Source: a virus
Virus record (IMG/VR): IMGVR_UViG_3300050821_006770
Span: 1-22,486 of that record
Direction: 5' to 3' (one strand)
Length of the DNA: 22,486 nt
In this document: positions 5,011 through 13,296 of the stretch, one piece after another
How positions within the stretch are numbered: the stretch's first letter is position 1
Layout: every line of letters begins with the position of its first letter
The notes under the pieces: model-generated
Databases searched by the model: none
What the model was told of the DNA's origin: nothing
The model's input: only the letters and a program-made list of their open reading frames with translations
Made by a program: the position numbers and the translations under genes

Positions 5011-5253
5011 TCAGTGACGTGCGAATACCAGCCTTAACAACTCCACTACCACCAGGGCCACAGCCGGGATCAGCGCCGCCCAGAACTTCCATTTCATGCT
5101 CTCCAACTCCCGGATCTTCGAGTGCGCCGCGTCGATCTGTTCCTTCTCGTGGGCCTTTTCCCGCGCTTGCGCTTCCTTCAGCTGCTCGATCTCGCGCCAG
5201 AGCAGGAGCCGCTCCTCTTCCCACTTGCCCGACGATGATTCCAGGAGATTCAT
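5011..5253 (-). CDS. XhlA-like coiled-coil protein with C-terminal membrane anchor
   Basis: 80 residues. A long charged coiled-coil region rich in E, K, Q and R (about 10-52) ends in a membrane helix FWAALIPAVALVVVELLRLV (57-76). This order, helix bundle first and tail anchor last, is that of the XhlA family, which helps holins and endolysins lyse the cell. Its ATG at 5253 overlaps the stop of the small gene before it (ATGA), so it is translated by coupling. Its own ribosome site is weak. Family placement rests on architecture, not on a motif. Confidence 0.65.
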   Translation of the reverse strand: MNLLESSSGKWEEERLLLWREIEQLKEAQAREKAHEKEQIDAAHSKIRELESMKWKFWAALIPAVALVVVELLRLVFARH

Positions 5254-5426
5254 CCGTCGCTTTCATCTTCCGGAGCGGCGGTCTTTACGGTTTGATCAGT
5301 GACCAGTTTCGATAGCTTTAGAAGTGCAGCCTTGGCTTCGTCGATCTTCCCCAACTCCATCAACCCGAGAATGTTCTGGATCGATTCCTGAATTTTGTGT
5401 GCGAGTGGGACGGTAACCTTCATCAT
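5250..5426 (-). CDS. Small hypothetical protein in lysis cassette (58 residues)
   Basis: ATG at 5426 (a second in-frame ATG follows at once) and TGA at 5250, which overlaps the XhlA-like start. It begins MMKVTVPLAHKIQESIQNIL, continues with helical GLMELGKIDEAKAALLKLSK (21-40) and ends acidic (APEDESDG). It is soluble and helical with no membrane segment. It fills the only real gap in the cassette and its ATGA overlap with the next gene supports translation. An AGGA sequence lies rather far (about 15 bases) upstream. Function unknown; it may assist its membrane-bound neighbour. Confidence 0.62.
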   Translation of the reverse strand: MMKVTVPLAHKIQESIQNILGLMELGKIDEAKAALLKLSKLVTDQTVKTAAPEDESDG

Positions 5427-5444
5427 GTTTGCGGGCCAATTTCC

Positions 5445-6173
5445 TTACTGCGCCGGGACGGGGATCGCCTCGGGCGCGGGCAGTGTGAGCTTCTTCGGCC
5501 GCTTCATTCCAAACGACACGATGCGAACGAACAGGCTCACGTGGGGTTGAGCGAGAGCGTAGGCCCGCGCGTAATGATCGTGCAGTTGTGACGCGTACAA
5601 GAACAGCGCGGTTCGTTCCGTTCGCAGCGCTGCGATGTTCAGGTCTTGCGCCGCGGATTTCAGCTGCAGCGTGTCAACCTTGGCGGACAGATCGCTCATC
5701 TGGGCCTCGACCGGGGGGAGCTGCGCCAGGCGCACATCGATCTCGCGCAACTCAGCCGGGTAGAACGTGGGGGCCACGTCGGTCGGCTGGCGCTTGGCCA
5801 GGCGCTGGGTGATATCGCCGAACAGCAGCGGGTCCGGGATCGCGGCCACTTGCGCGAGTGACGCGGTGACGCGGAGCCGGTCGCTGGCCAGGCGGGAGTC
5901 GAGGGCGGAGAGCCGGGCGTTCTGCGCCTGGATGGTTGCGATGGCGCTGGCCTCCGTTGCTTGCGCCGTCTTCATCTGCTCCTCGAATGCGTCGCGTTCC
6001 TTTTGCGCTTCCGACTTGTCGGCCTCGAGCGTCGCTTGCTGAGCTTTCAACGCCTCGTGCTCGATGCCCAGATGGTAGAGCCGGATTCCGGTGTAGCCCA
6101 CCACTCCGATCAGCCCCGCGATAATCCAGGTGCGCGGACTGAGCGCTTTCAGGAACAGCCACAGGGATATCAT
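5445..6173 (-). CDS. Membrane-anchored coiled-coil protein, candidate inner-membrane spanin
   Basis: 242 residues. An N-terminal membrane helix (about 15-32, WIIAGLIGVVGYTGIRLY) is followed by a long charged coiled coil (about 36-115) and a second helical segment (about 155-190), with a proline-rich end. N-in topology with a periplasmic coiled coil is that of Rz-type i-spanins, which link inner and outer membranes in the last lysis step, though it is longer than the usual 130-170 residues. The ATG overlaps the stop of the M15 peptidase gene (ATGA), which supports a joint lysis role. No outer-membrane lipoprotein partner is visible nearby or embedded, so another structural role is possible. 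Confidence 0.58.
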   Translation of the reverse strand: MISLWLFLKALSPRTWIIAGLIGVVGYTGIRLYHLGIEHEALKAQQATLEADKSEAQKERDAFEEQMKTAQATEASAIATIQAQNARLSALDSRLASDRLRVTASLAQVAAIPDPLLFGDITQRLAKRQPTDVAPTFYPAELREIDVRLAQLPPVEAQMSDLSAKVDTLQLKSAAQDLNIAALRTERTALFLYASQLHDHYARAYALAQPHVSLFVRIVSFGMKRPKKLTLPAPEAIPVPAQ

Positions 6174-6634
6174 GCTGGCTCACAGTCGCATTCCACGGTG
6201 TCGCTCGCTTTGCCGACTGAGCGGAGGTACGCGCCGCGGACCCTGCGGTTTGCATTCTCGACGTGGGCCTGCACGTGGATGCAGGCGGGAGTGCCGGCCT
6301 GGTCGTGCTCCAGGATGACGTGATCGAAGGGCAGCTTCGATTCCAGACGCATCCAGTCGAAAATGAATTCGAGGGACGCGCTCGCTGAGGCAAGCGGACG
6401 GAAATCCGCGGCGCACTCGTCGTCCAGGTACTCGTGGAACGAGCCATGCACGCCGCCCACTGCTTCATTGTGCGCAGGGTTGCGGTAGCCGGAATCGATG
6501 ATCAGCGGGCCGAACTGTTCGCGGATCGGTTCGAGGATCTGAAGGCAGATGAACTTGGCATTCCCCACCACGCGCACCGGCTGGCCGACCACGCGAAGCT
6601 CGACGTCCGTGAAGTGTTCTGATAGCTGTTCCAT
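6170..6634 (-). CDS. M15-family peptidase, phage endolysin
   Basis: 154 residues of the M15 (DD-/LD-carboxypeptidase-like) zinc peptidase family, acting on the peptide stems of peptidoglycan. It has the family signature: LSEHFTDVELR at the start, PIREQFGPLIIDSGYRNPAHN (36-56) in the middle, SFH (H67), AADF (D77), and the late ILEH...CIHVQ (E109, H120). H67, D77 and H120 would bind zinc and E109 is the likely catalytic acid. The start at 6634 has a strong AGAGGAG ribosome site. No signal peptide is present, so a holin is expected. It is the only cell-wall enzyme in the window and heads the lysis cassette. Confidence 0.9.
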   Translation of the reverse strand: MEQLSEHFTDVELRVVGQPVRVVGNAKFICLQILEPIREQFGPLIIDSGYRNPAHNEAVGGVHGSFHEYLDDECAADFRPLASASASLEFIFDWMRLESKLPFDHVILEHDQAGTPACIHVQAHVENANRRVRGAYLRSVGKASDTVECDCEPA

Positions 6635-6663
6635 GGTCTTTGTCTCCTCTTGTTAACTGAAAA

Positions 6664-7005
6664 TCAGAACGCCGTCCCCGTAACCTTGCTCGAAGCGAGA
6701 ATGAACTCGTCGAACTGCGCTTTGAGGCTCGCGATGATGGCCCCCGCCGCCGGGCCAATGTTCCCGTTCCACATCCCATCGGTCGAAACGAACGAGCCGT
6801 CCGAGTTGAGCGTGAGTTGCACGGGGTCGAGGTTCGGGACGAACGGCGTCCCCGTCCCGCGCTGGATGGTTGCGTAAAGTGTTCCGCTCGCGAGGTCGAT
6901 GTCCACTCGCGAAACGAACAGAGTGTCGGTCGTCACGATGTCGGCAACCGAAAGGCCGAGCATCGTTTTAACCGTCGTGATGTAATCCGCGTTTAGCTTT
7001 ATCAT
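6664..7005 (-). CDS. Hypothetical 113-residue protein after the tail fiber
   Basis: I do not recognise this protein. It is beta-rich, with segments such as ATIQRGTGTPFVPNLDPVQL and a helical C-terminal tail, and lacks membrane segments or cysteines. It starts 15 bases after the fiber stop, with AAGGA about 10 bases before the ATG. Genes at this place often code for fiber assembly helpers, short virion proteins or host-range accessories, so that is the best guess from position. It precedes the endolysin by 29 bases. Confidence 0.65.
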   Translation of the reverse strand: MIKLNADYITTVKTMLGLSVADIVTTDTLFVSRVDIDLASGTLYATIQRGTGTPFVPNLDPVQLTLNSDGSFVSTDGMWNGNIGPAAGAIIASLKAQFDEFILASSKVTGTAF

Positions 7006-7020
7006 TCGGAAAATCCTTCC

Positions 7021-9780
7021 TCAGTGAACTACGCAAACCGGGTCGGGGTCGGCTCCGGTCCGGTACAAATCGCCCGCCGACAAGCCGCCCGCAATCGCCG
7101 CCGCGTTGTTGGCGTACACGGCGAGGCCTGTAACTTTCAAATTTGCGAGGGTCAATTTCCCCGAAGCGTTCGCGGCGGTTCCGTTGCCGATGGCGAGGGA
7201 ATTCGCGGCGAGGCGGGTAAACGCGACATCAAGAGTGTTCGCGCCCGGACTGCCCCAACCGACAATATAATCCGTCGTCAGATATGTAACGCGGGAGTTT
7301 AGGTTGCTGCGGAGAATCGCCGACCCGCCGAACGCAAAATCCAAAACGGAGTTGCTTGCAAATCCGATGGTCGCGCCACCTGTACCGCCCGCCGATTGAA
7401 TCACACTCTCCGTATTAGTGGCAGCAATGAGCGCCGCACATTTCAGAGTTCCGCTCGCGTCCGCCGCCGTTCCATTTCCGATGGCGAGCACACCCGCAGC
7501 GGTGCGCGAGATACCGGTGTCAACTGAACTGCCGAATGCAATCAAGTTGAAATCGGGAGTGATGCGAATTCCAAGAGCGGCCCCGCTGAAATTGGTGAAC
7601 CTATTCGTACCGACTGTTAGTGTAGTGTCCGACGGACTAGCGATTGTCAGCACGTTCGACGCTAAGGACAATGCGGCAATAGTACTTGCGGTAGATTGAC
7701 AAAGAGTCAGTATCCCCTTCTGAGAACTGGGAACCCCTAGAGCGACCGAAGCAACACCTGTGCTCCCCGCGTGTGCAATGGTCAACGTGCTAATACCGTT
7801 CAAGCCCGCCGCCAAGGAAGTTTGCAACGTCCAAGTGTCCGCCGCTGAAACCGCGCCCGTCGCCCAATAGTTTGCAGAAAGGGTAAGCAGGGGCGAGGCG
7901 TTCGTCGAACTCACGGTTGCGACCGTCCCGTTCGTCATCGACAACGCGCCGAGTTTCAGACTGCCGGTAAAGTCGCCCGCCGTTCCGTTGCCGATGGCAA
8001 GGGATGCCGCGCCGAGGCGGGAAAGACCCGTGTCGGCGGCAGTCGCTACCGTCGTAGAACCAGACCATCCGAGCACTCTGTCACTACGTGCGGTTAGTCC
8101 GTAGTTCGTTGTCGAGCCAATCCAGAGTTGAGCAACTCCCGCCACACTCCACACGACACTTATGCTTCCTGCTATGTAGGAGAACCCCGTCGTAGCATCT
8201 GCAATGAACGACAGCGAAGGCGCTCCCGCCGAACCATTTCCAACGATAAGATTCGGCGCACTTACCTTTGCCGCGCCCGTGCTTCCCGAGTGCCCAATGG
8301 TAAGCGTGCTCGGGCCGTTGGTCCCGTTCGTGAGGATGCTTTGGAACGTCCACAAATCTTCCGCCGACGCGGAGCCGTTCCAGAATTGCCCGCTTAGGCT
8401 ACTGATCGGGCTTGATTGTGCAACGGTTGAAGTCGCGAGCGTTGGGTTTTGCAGCTTTTCCGAACCCGTGTTTATCGGGTTCGCAAGGGGCGAGAGCAAC
8501 GCTTCCGCCGCGATTGCGCGGGCTTTCTCGACAGCGACCGCCGCGTCGTCGTAAGCCGTCGTCGCGAGCTTGGTCGAATTGTCGAGGGCCGCCGGGGTCG
8601 GCGCGGTCGGCGTCCCGGTGAGCGCGGGCGAGGCTTTCGGGGCGAGCAAGGCTTCCGCCGTCGTCGCTCGCGTCGTCTCAACCGCGATTGCTGTCGTTGT
8701 AGCCGCCGCTTGCGCCGTGACCGCCGCGTCCGTGTAAGCGGTCGTTCCGATTTTCGTCGAGTTGTCGAGGGCGGCGGGCGTTGGCGCAGTCGGCGTTCCG
8801 GTCAATGCCGGGGACGCCTTCGGGGCGAGCAACGCGTCGGCGGTTGCTCGTGCTGTTGCTTCCGCTGTGACCAACGCGGAAGCGGTCGCGAGGGTCGAAG
8901 CGTCGCCCGTGCTCCGCGCTGTTGCTTCCGCCGACAGCGACGACGTTAGGGTTCCGAGGTCCGACGTGAGGCTCGCGATGTCCGCTTCGGTTAGAACGAT
9001 TGCGCCCGTCCGGCCCGCGACGCTTGTCACCGCTTCGTAATTGTCGATTTTGTCCCACACTGTACCGTCGAACAAAATCAAATCGCCGACGTTCCAAGGG
9101 CCGTTTCCGTCGATGACGGTCGCCCCGGCGGTCGCGACCTTATAGAAAAATCCTTGGGTCCCGACGCCGTTCGCGAGCGCGGGCGAGTTTGTCGTCGCGT
9201 TCCATGTTCCCTGATACTGCAAAGCGCCCGCGATGCCCGGCGGAATTTGCGCGAGCGGAACGTGTCCGGTTCCATCCAGCGATGCGTAACCGCTTGCCGC
9301 GCCCTTGTTGGCGGTTTTCTCCGTCGCTGCCAGGTCGGTCGTGAGGCTCGCGACATCGGCCTCGGCGAGCGTGACCGCGCCGGAGCGCCCGGCGACACTC
9401 GTCACGAGCGACGCGGGGTTTATGAGAATCGCCCACGCGCCGGACGTGAACGCGTACGCGCCCGCGTCGGCTTGGGACCATGCGAGCCAACCTTCGGCGG
9501 GCGTGTGAAATTCCCAATAACCGAGCGGCGTCGCCGGGTCGTCGGTCGTCCAAACCGCGACCGCGTTCGCGTGCCCGCTCCAAGCGCCTGTCGGCGAGGG
9601 TCCGACGATATAGCGGTCGCCGTTCGCGGGCGAGCCGGGCGGCGCTGTCAGCGTCCGGCTTTTCACCATGAGCAGAACGAGGGCATCGACGGCGCGAAGC
9701 AATTTTCGGAACGCTACATCATGTTGGTCGCCTGTCGCCGCATTGATGAGTAACCCGAGATTTGGGCCGTTGCTGATCAT
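7021..9780 (-). CDS. Large tail fiber / receptor-binding protein (919 residues)
   Basis: Start ATG at 9780 chosen because it overlaps the stop of the preceding gene (ATGA) and has GGAGG 8 bases upstream. Residues about 44-120 resemble a DUF2793 domain (TAPPGSPANGDRYIVG ... GYWEF ... EGWLAWSQ). The motif VTSVAGR(S/T)GA occurs twice, and APKASPALTGTPTAPTP occurs twice in the middle; such repeats are typical trimeric fiber shafts. A LAIGNGTA motif recurs three times in the C-terminal half. It ends in the YRTGADPDPVCVVH type of tail seen on many phage fiber ends. No S74 chaperone domain is visible. It should mediate host attachment at the tail tip. Being long, low-complexity and host-range related, it is likely to vary between relatives. 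Confidence 0.85.
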   Translation of the reverse strand: MISNGPNLGLLINAATGDQHDVAFRKLLRAVDALVLLMVKSRTLTAPPGSPANGDRYIVGPSPTGAWSGHANAVAVWTTDDPATPLGYWEFHTPAEGWLAWSQADAGAYAFTSGAWAILINPASLVTSVAGRSGAVTLAEADVASLTTDLAATEKTANKGAASGYASLDGTGHVPLAQIPPGIAGALQYQGTWNATTNSPALANGVGTQGFFYKVATAGATVIDGNGPWNVGDLILFDGTVWDKIDNYEAVTSVAGRTGAIVLTEADIASLTSDLGTLTSSLSAEATARSTGDASTLATASALVTAEATARATADALLAPKASPALTGTPTAPTPAALDNSTKIGTTAYTDAAVTAQAAATTTAIAVETTRATTAEALLAPKASPALTGTPTAPTPAALDNSTKLATTAYDDAAVAVEKARAIAAEALLSPLANPINTGSEKLQNPTLATSTVAQSSPISSLSGQFWNGSASAEDLWTFQSILTNGTNGPSTLTIGHSGSTGAAKVSAPNLIVGNGSAGAPSLSFIADATTGFSYIAGSISVVWSVAGVAQLWIGSTTNYGLTARSDRVLGWSGSTTVATAADTGLSRLGAASLAIGNGTAGDFTGSLKLGALSMTNGTVATVSSTNASPLLTLSANYWATGAVSAADTWTLQTSLAAGLNGISTLTIAHAGSTGVASVALGVPSSQKGILTLCQSTASTIAALSLASNVLTIASPSDTTLTVGTNRFTNFSGAALGIRITPDFNLIAFGSSVDTGISRTAAGVLAIGNGTAADASGTLKCAALIAATNTESVIQSAGGTGGATIGFASNSVLDFAFGGSAILRSNLNSRVTYLTTDYIVGWGSPGANTLDVAFTRLAANSLAIGNGTAANASGKLTLANLKVTGLAVYANNAAAIAGGLSAGDLYRTGADPDPVCVVH
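8572..8850 (-). repeat. Repeated fiber segment, protein-level duplicate
   Basis: Two blocks of about 90 bases (near 8572-8665 and 8757-8850) encode the same 28 or so residues (ALLAPKASPALTGTPTAP and on) but differ at more than ten mostly third-position bases. The duplication is therefore old or under selection at protein level. The repeat lies inside the fiber gene. Confidence 0.6.
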
Positions 9781-12428
9781 CCTTGGAAACCTCCGAATTC
9801 CATTCCGAAACACATCCCGAAGCCGCTCATCCAAAACGACAGCGTTCGGGTTCTACCAACGAGCGCCCCATTAACGGGCTTGATTGTGAACACGACCGGA
9901 CCCGTCTGGGTCGCCGCGAGCCTGGCCGCGAGCGTGAACGCGTATGCGTTGCCCACTTGCGCGGCGAGGTTCACGATGAGAACGCCGCCGATTGTGACCG
10001 TAAGCGTGTAGTTGCCCTCGATGCCGCCGGGGAAACTGGGGTCGTCCTGGCGGATGATGCTTTGCCCCTGGTTCACGCGATGACGGTCGAGCCAAGAAAA
10101 ATCAGCGTCGCCGAGAATCGAAACCGGATACCAAACCCCATTAACGAGCACGTCGCCCGGCGGGTAAGGCAATTGCGCCCGGCTTACAGTCGTCAGACTC
10201 ACGCTCGCGACTTGCGACGGATCGGTCGTTCCGTACGAATTCGAGGGGAGCGCCTTCGCCGTGACGGTCACGTCCGCCGGGTACGTCGCGGGTTGGACGT
10301 ACGCCGCGCCGTCGCCGAAGAACCAAACCAACGCGCCAGGCGCATGGTCGCCGGGAAGCGTGTCGAACAATCCGCGAGCGATGCCCACGACCGAATACGA
10401 GCCGTCGAGGTTCTCCGTCATCGCCGTAAAACGCATAACCTCGTCGTCAATGAGGAAAAGATTCGAAGCGATGGCGTCGAGGTCCACGCCGGACGCCAGG
10501 ACGAACCCGGTCGAATCTTCCGGCCCGGCCTTCGCGTGATAGGCGTCGCGGAGGTAACCGAGCGGGACGAACGCCTCGTCCTCATTCGTGAGCGCGAGGG
10601 GGCCGCCTGTCGAGGAATCGATGTCGCAATCGAGCGAGAGGCCGTCGCCTCGGGCCGCGAGCATGGCGACAAAACGCTGCGGCGAGCCGAGCAGCGCATA
10701 AGGCACTTCCATTAACGCCTCGGCCAGGGGCGCGGGCGGCGGGCCCGTCGGAGTCGGGTTGCTCCATCCCCCGCCGGAGAATGGCGGCGTGTACGCCGGG
10801 GACGCCATTCCGAACGCGTCCTCGATGGCGGTAATTTCGATTTCGCCTTTGGTCAGTTCGCCGTAGTTGATGCCAGCAATCCGGTAGGGAACGAGAGAGA
10901 ACCCGAGCGCCGCATTCGAAAACCCGAACACGCCGCCGGTTCGGAAGTTCCAAGCCTTGCGCGTGGTTTTCAGACGGACCCGCCCGAACGGGTACGAGTG
11001 CGCCTTGAGTTCCCGCGCCGCGATGATTTGCGCGATGTTCTGATTCGACAACCCGAGAAAATCTTGCGTGTCGCTCGCGAGTTGCCCGCGAACCGCATAG
11101 TTTGCCGTTTCCTGCGCTTGAGCTGACCGGGGCGTGAAATTGAGAGAGCGGTCGCAAAATTTAACTTTGATTTCGTTCAGAGTCTCGTCCCATGTGATGC
11201 GCGAGAACTCCGGCGGTTCGAGACAATCGTCGTCGCCGATTTCGACGAGCGTCGTCGGGTCGTAATCGTCGCGGATAAGTTTCAGCGTCCAAAGGCCCGT
11301 CGCGGGGTCGGTATAGAGAACACCCGAGATGTGCCGGAGCACGTCCGAAAGAAACGAATCCGCGCTCCCTATCGTGTCGATTTGCAACGACATTCCCAAG
11401 CCTTCGAGCGCCAGAGTTGCCGCCGCCGCGATGAATGCGGCGGAATCGAAGCGAGCCGAGGGGATGCCGAGGCCATAGCGAACGCTAGTCATCATGTCGT
11501 AAATGATCCAGGCCGGGTTCGCATCGCCGCCGATGTCGCCGTTCCCTTGCGCGAGCGGGTCCGGGCAACGCTTGACGACGAACGCGAGCGGCGGGACTTG
11601 GTTCGACGTGCCGATATAGATTTGCGTGCAAACCGCGTGACAGTATCCGGCATAGGACGGGACGACGGACGCGCCCGGCAACTTCCCCAAGAGGTACGGG
11701 CAAGCGGGTTGCGTCTCGGTTCCGAGGTAAACCATCACCAGGCCCGCCATCCCGCCGCCGCCTTTGTCGCCGCCGAACAGGTTCAACGCGTCCAAATAGA
11801 CTTCCCAAATATCGTCTCCCACTGACGTCGGATGGTCGTAGTTGACCGCCTTGTCCTGCGCAAAAATCGCGGAGGGCGTCGAGACTGTAAACGAGAACTG
11901 ATCGCCCGGAGCAAAGGGCGTCGTCGGTCCCGCGACGATGAGCAGCGTCGTTACATACGCGGACGAGTAAGGCGTGCCGACGACGGCGACCCCGCCAGAA
12001 ACGGGGAGCGCATCGGCGGGACGCTGCGTTGTTACGTTGAAGTGCGTCGCGTCAGTCGCGATGAGGACGACCGTAAAAGGGTCGGGGCCTGGCGTCGCCG
12101 TGCATTCGGAGATGTATCCGTCCCCTGCGCACTTCCCGACCATTCCGGAAATCGACCCGAGTTCGGCGAGCGAATCGACCGGGCCATGGCAAAGCATTAA
12201 ATCCATGCCGATGTAATACCTGTACCCGACGGTCGTCTTAAACCCGACCGTCAACCAACCGCCATGCTTGAGCGGGGTCACGCGGAGGTCGCCGTACCAA
12301 ACGACGTTCGGGGCCGCAAGTTTTACCGTCCCAAAAACAACGGGAATGATCCTTCCTTCCTCTGCAGTGGGGAGCGTGAAATCGCCGAGTCCCGACGCGA
12401 GACTCTTCGCCTTTGAGGCGAGGTACAT
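9777..12428 (-). CDS. Large phage tail-tip protein (host-interaction/central fiber type, 883 residues)
   Basis: Matches the tail-tip proteins found after BR0599/DUF2163-type hub genes (lambda gpJ-related and GTA-megatron-like, putative phage tail protein family). Landmarks are PVVFGTVKLA (29-38), a decoration-like insert around ATDATHF (124-130), RYGLGIP (317-323), and TENLDGSYSVVGIARG, the last followed by a GLFDT...HAPGALVWFFGDG segment. It would close the tail tip and guide host binding. No separate NlpC/P60 peptidase gene precedes it. The ATG at 12428 has no ribosome site. The same frame stays open up to a stop at 12486 and encodes a hydrophobic segment (VFLWILVQLAAYIASTVL) resembling the usual start of such proteins, so the true start may be a non-ATG codon upstream. 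Confidence 0.85.
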   Translation of the reverse strand: MYLASKAKSLASGLGDFTLPTAEEGRIIPVVFGTVKLAAPNVVWYGDLRVTPLKHGGWLTVGFKTTVGYRYYIGMDLMLCHGPVDSLAELGSISGMVGKCAGDGYISECTATPGPDPFTVVLIATDATHFNVTTQRPADALPVSGGVAVVGTPYSSAYVTTLLIVAGPTTPFAPGDQFSFTVSTPSAIFAQDKAVNYDHPTSVGDDIWEVYLDALNLFGGDKGGGGMAGLVMVYLGTETQPACPYLLGKLPGASVVPSYAGYCHAVCTQIYIGTSNQVPPLAFVVKRCPDPLAQGNGDIGGDANPAWIIYDMMTSVRYGLGIPSARFDSAAFIAAAATLALEGLGMSLQIDTIGSADSFLSDVLRHISGVLYTDPATGLWTLKLIRDDYDPTTLVEIGDDDCLEPPEFSRITWDETLNEIKVKFCDRSLNFTPRSAQAQETANYAVRGQLASDTQDFLGLSNQNIAQIIAARELKAHSYPFGRVRLKTTRKAWNFRTGGVFGFSNAALGFSLVPYRIAGINYGELTKGEIEITAIEDAFGMASPAYTPPFSGGGWSNPTPTGPPPAPLAEALMEVPYALLGSPQRFVAMLAARGDGLSLDCDIDSSTGGPLALTNEDEAFVPLGYLRDAYHAKAGPEDSTGFVLASGVDLDAIASNLFLIDDEVMRFTAMTENLDGSYSVVGIARGLFDTLPGDHAPGALVWFFGDGAAYVQPATYPADVTVTAKALPSNSYGTTDPSQVASVSLTTVSRAQLPYPPGDVLVNGVWYPVSILGDADFSWLDRHRVNQGQSIIRQDDPSFPGGIEGNYTLTVTIGGVLIVNLAAQVGNAYAFTLAARLAATQTGPVVFTIKPVNGALVGRTRTLSFWMSGFGMCFGMEFGGFQG

Positions 12429-12504
12429 CGTGAGGACGGTCGAAGCTATGTAAGCCGCGAGTTGTACCAGTATCCAGAGGAAGACTCACCCGCCCACGCC
12501 GCCC

Positions 12505-13296
12505 CTATGTAAACGGCGTTGCAAAAGGATTTTTGTCGGGAATCCATTGGAACCCGGCGAAGTTTGCCGGGTTGTTGAATTTCGAAACGCATGTTCCGAA
12601 ATCCCTCATGCATCCCGCGTACGCCGTCAACTCCGAGCCGACGGCAAGGCCCGGAACCGGGGCCATGAGCGTCAAGACTCCCCCGATTTGCAAGAGAATC
12701 ATTCGGCGCTGTAATCCGAATTCGACGTATCCAGCGTTGAACCACCCGTCAGGCTTCGCGGCGCACGCGGGGACCGTGATCAGGTTCCCGGCAATGGCGG
12801 TCGCGCTCCCCGGCACGGCGAACAATTCTTTCGCGACCTTGCAACCCGCATCAAACAGGAAATGGTTGCATTGCGTTTGGAACTGTTGTGAGGGGACAAG
12901 GTACTTCAGCACGTCGCTTTCCGGCATCGCCGTGAGTTCCGCGAAGTCCCCGAAGTTCGCCACCAGGACCCGGCCCGTGAAGATGACTGCGAACTCGCCG
13001 TCCGCGCCGTGCGTTCGGTAGATGACAACCGACATCGGAGTGTCGGGGATGTAGCTTTTGAACAATTGCGCGACCGGGTTCGTGAGAGGAAGCGTGATTT
13101 TGATTTGTCCGGCCTTCGCCTCGCCGGATTGCTGGACGGCGGTCCGTTGCATGGTTTCAATCGCGAACGTTTCCCCCAGGTGCACGACGGCCTGGTCGCC
13201 CGAGGTGTAGAACCAACCTGCATCCTCGGTTTGAAACGCGTATAGCTCGACAGGCTGCCCGGCGTTGCCGCTGGTTTCCCGCAACGCGTATGTCAT
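12505..13296 (-). CDS. Tail hub protein, BR0599/DUF2163-type
   Basis: 263 residues. The C-terminal signature with YAGCMRDFGTCVSKFNN (about 226-242), then NFAGFQWIPDKNP, matches the phage BR0599/DUF2163 class of tail hub proteins. C143, C152, C229 and C236 form a four-cysteine set; related hub proteins (lambda gpL type) hold an iron-sulfur cluster with such cysteines, so one is likely here. The start at 13296 overlaps the preceding stop (ATGA) and has GGGAGG upstream. It should join the tube to the tail-tip protein encoded next. The 77-base gap after it hides no separate gene that I can support. Confidence 0.85.
   Translation of the reverse strand: MTYALRETSGNAGQPVELYAFQTEDAGWFYTSGDQAVVHLGETFAIETMQRTAVQQSGEAKAGQIKITLPLTNPVAQLFKSYIPDTPMSVVIYRTHGADGEFAVIFTGRVLVANFGDFAELTAMPESDVLKYLVPSQQFQTQCNHFLFDAGCKVAKELFAVPGSATAIAGNLITVPACAAKPDGWFNAGYVEFGLQRRMILLQIGGVLTLMAPVPGLAVGSELTAYAGCMRDFGTCVSKFNNPANFAGFQWIPDKNPFATPFT

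Noticed and set aside
4485-5315. Plus-strand open frame of 276 codons across the lysis cassette
   Set aside because: It covers minus-strand genes with good ribosome sites and membrane motifs, and its product is low-complexity; it also runs against the terminator at 4444-4476.
6614-6621. GTGTTCTG copy on the plus strand inside the endolysin gene
   Set aside because: Opposite orientation and within coding sequence; not part of the regulatory series.
8400-9060. Repeats in the fiber gene resembling a CRISPR array
   Set aside because: Units are in frame, encode repeated fiber residues and vary at third positions; there are no equal-length unique spacers.
12238-12489. Minus-strand frame starting GTG at 12489 after the hub gene
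   Set aside because: It overlaps the tail-tip gene by most of its length and has a random composition; the hydrophobic frame that continues the tail-tip protein is more natural.
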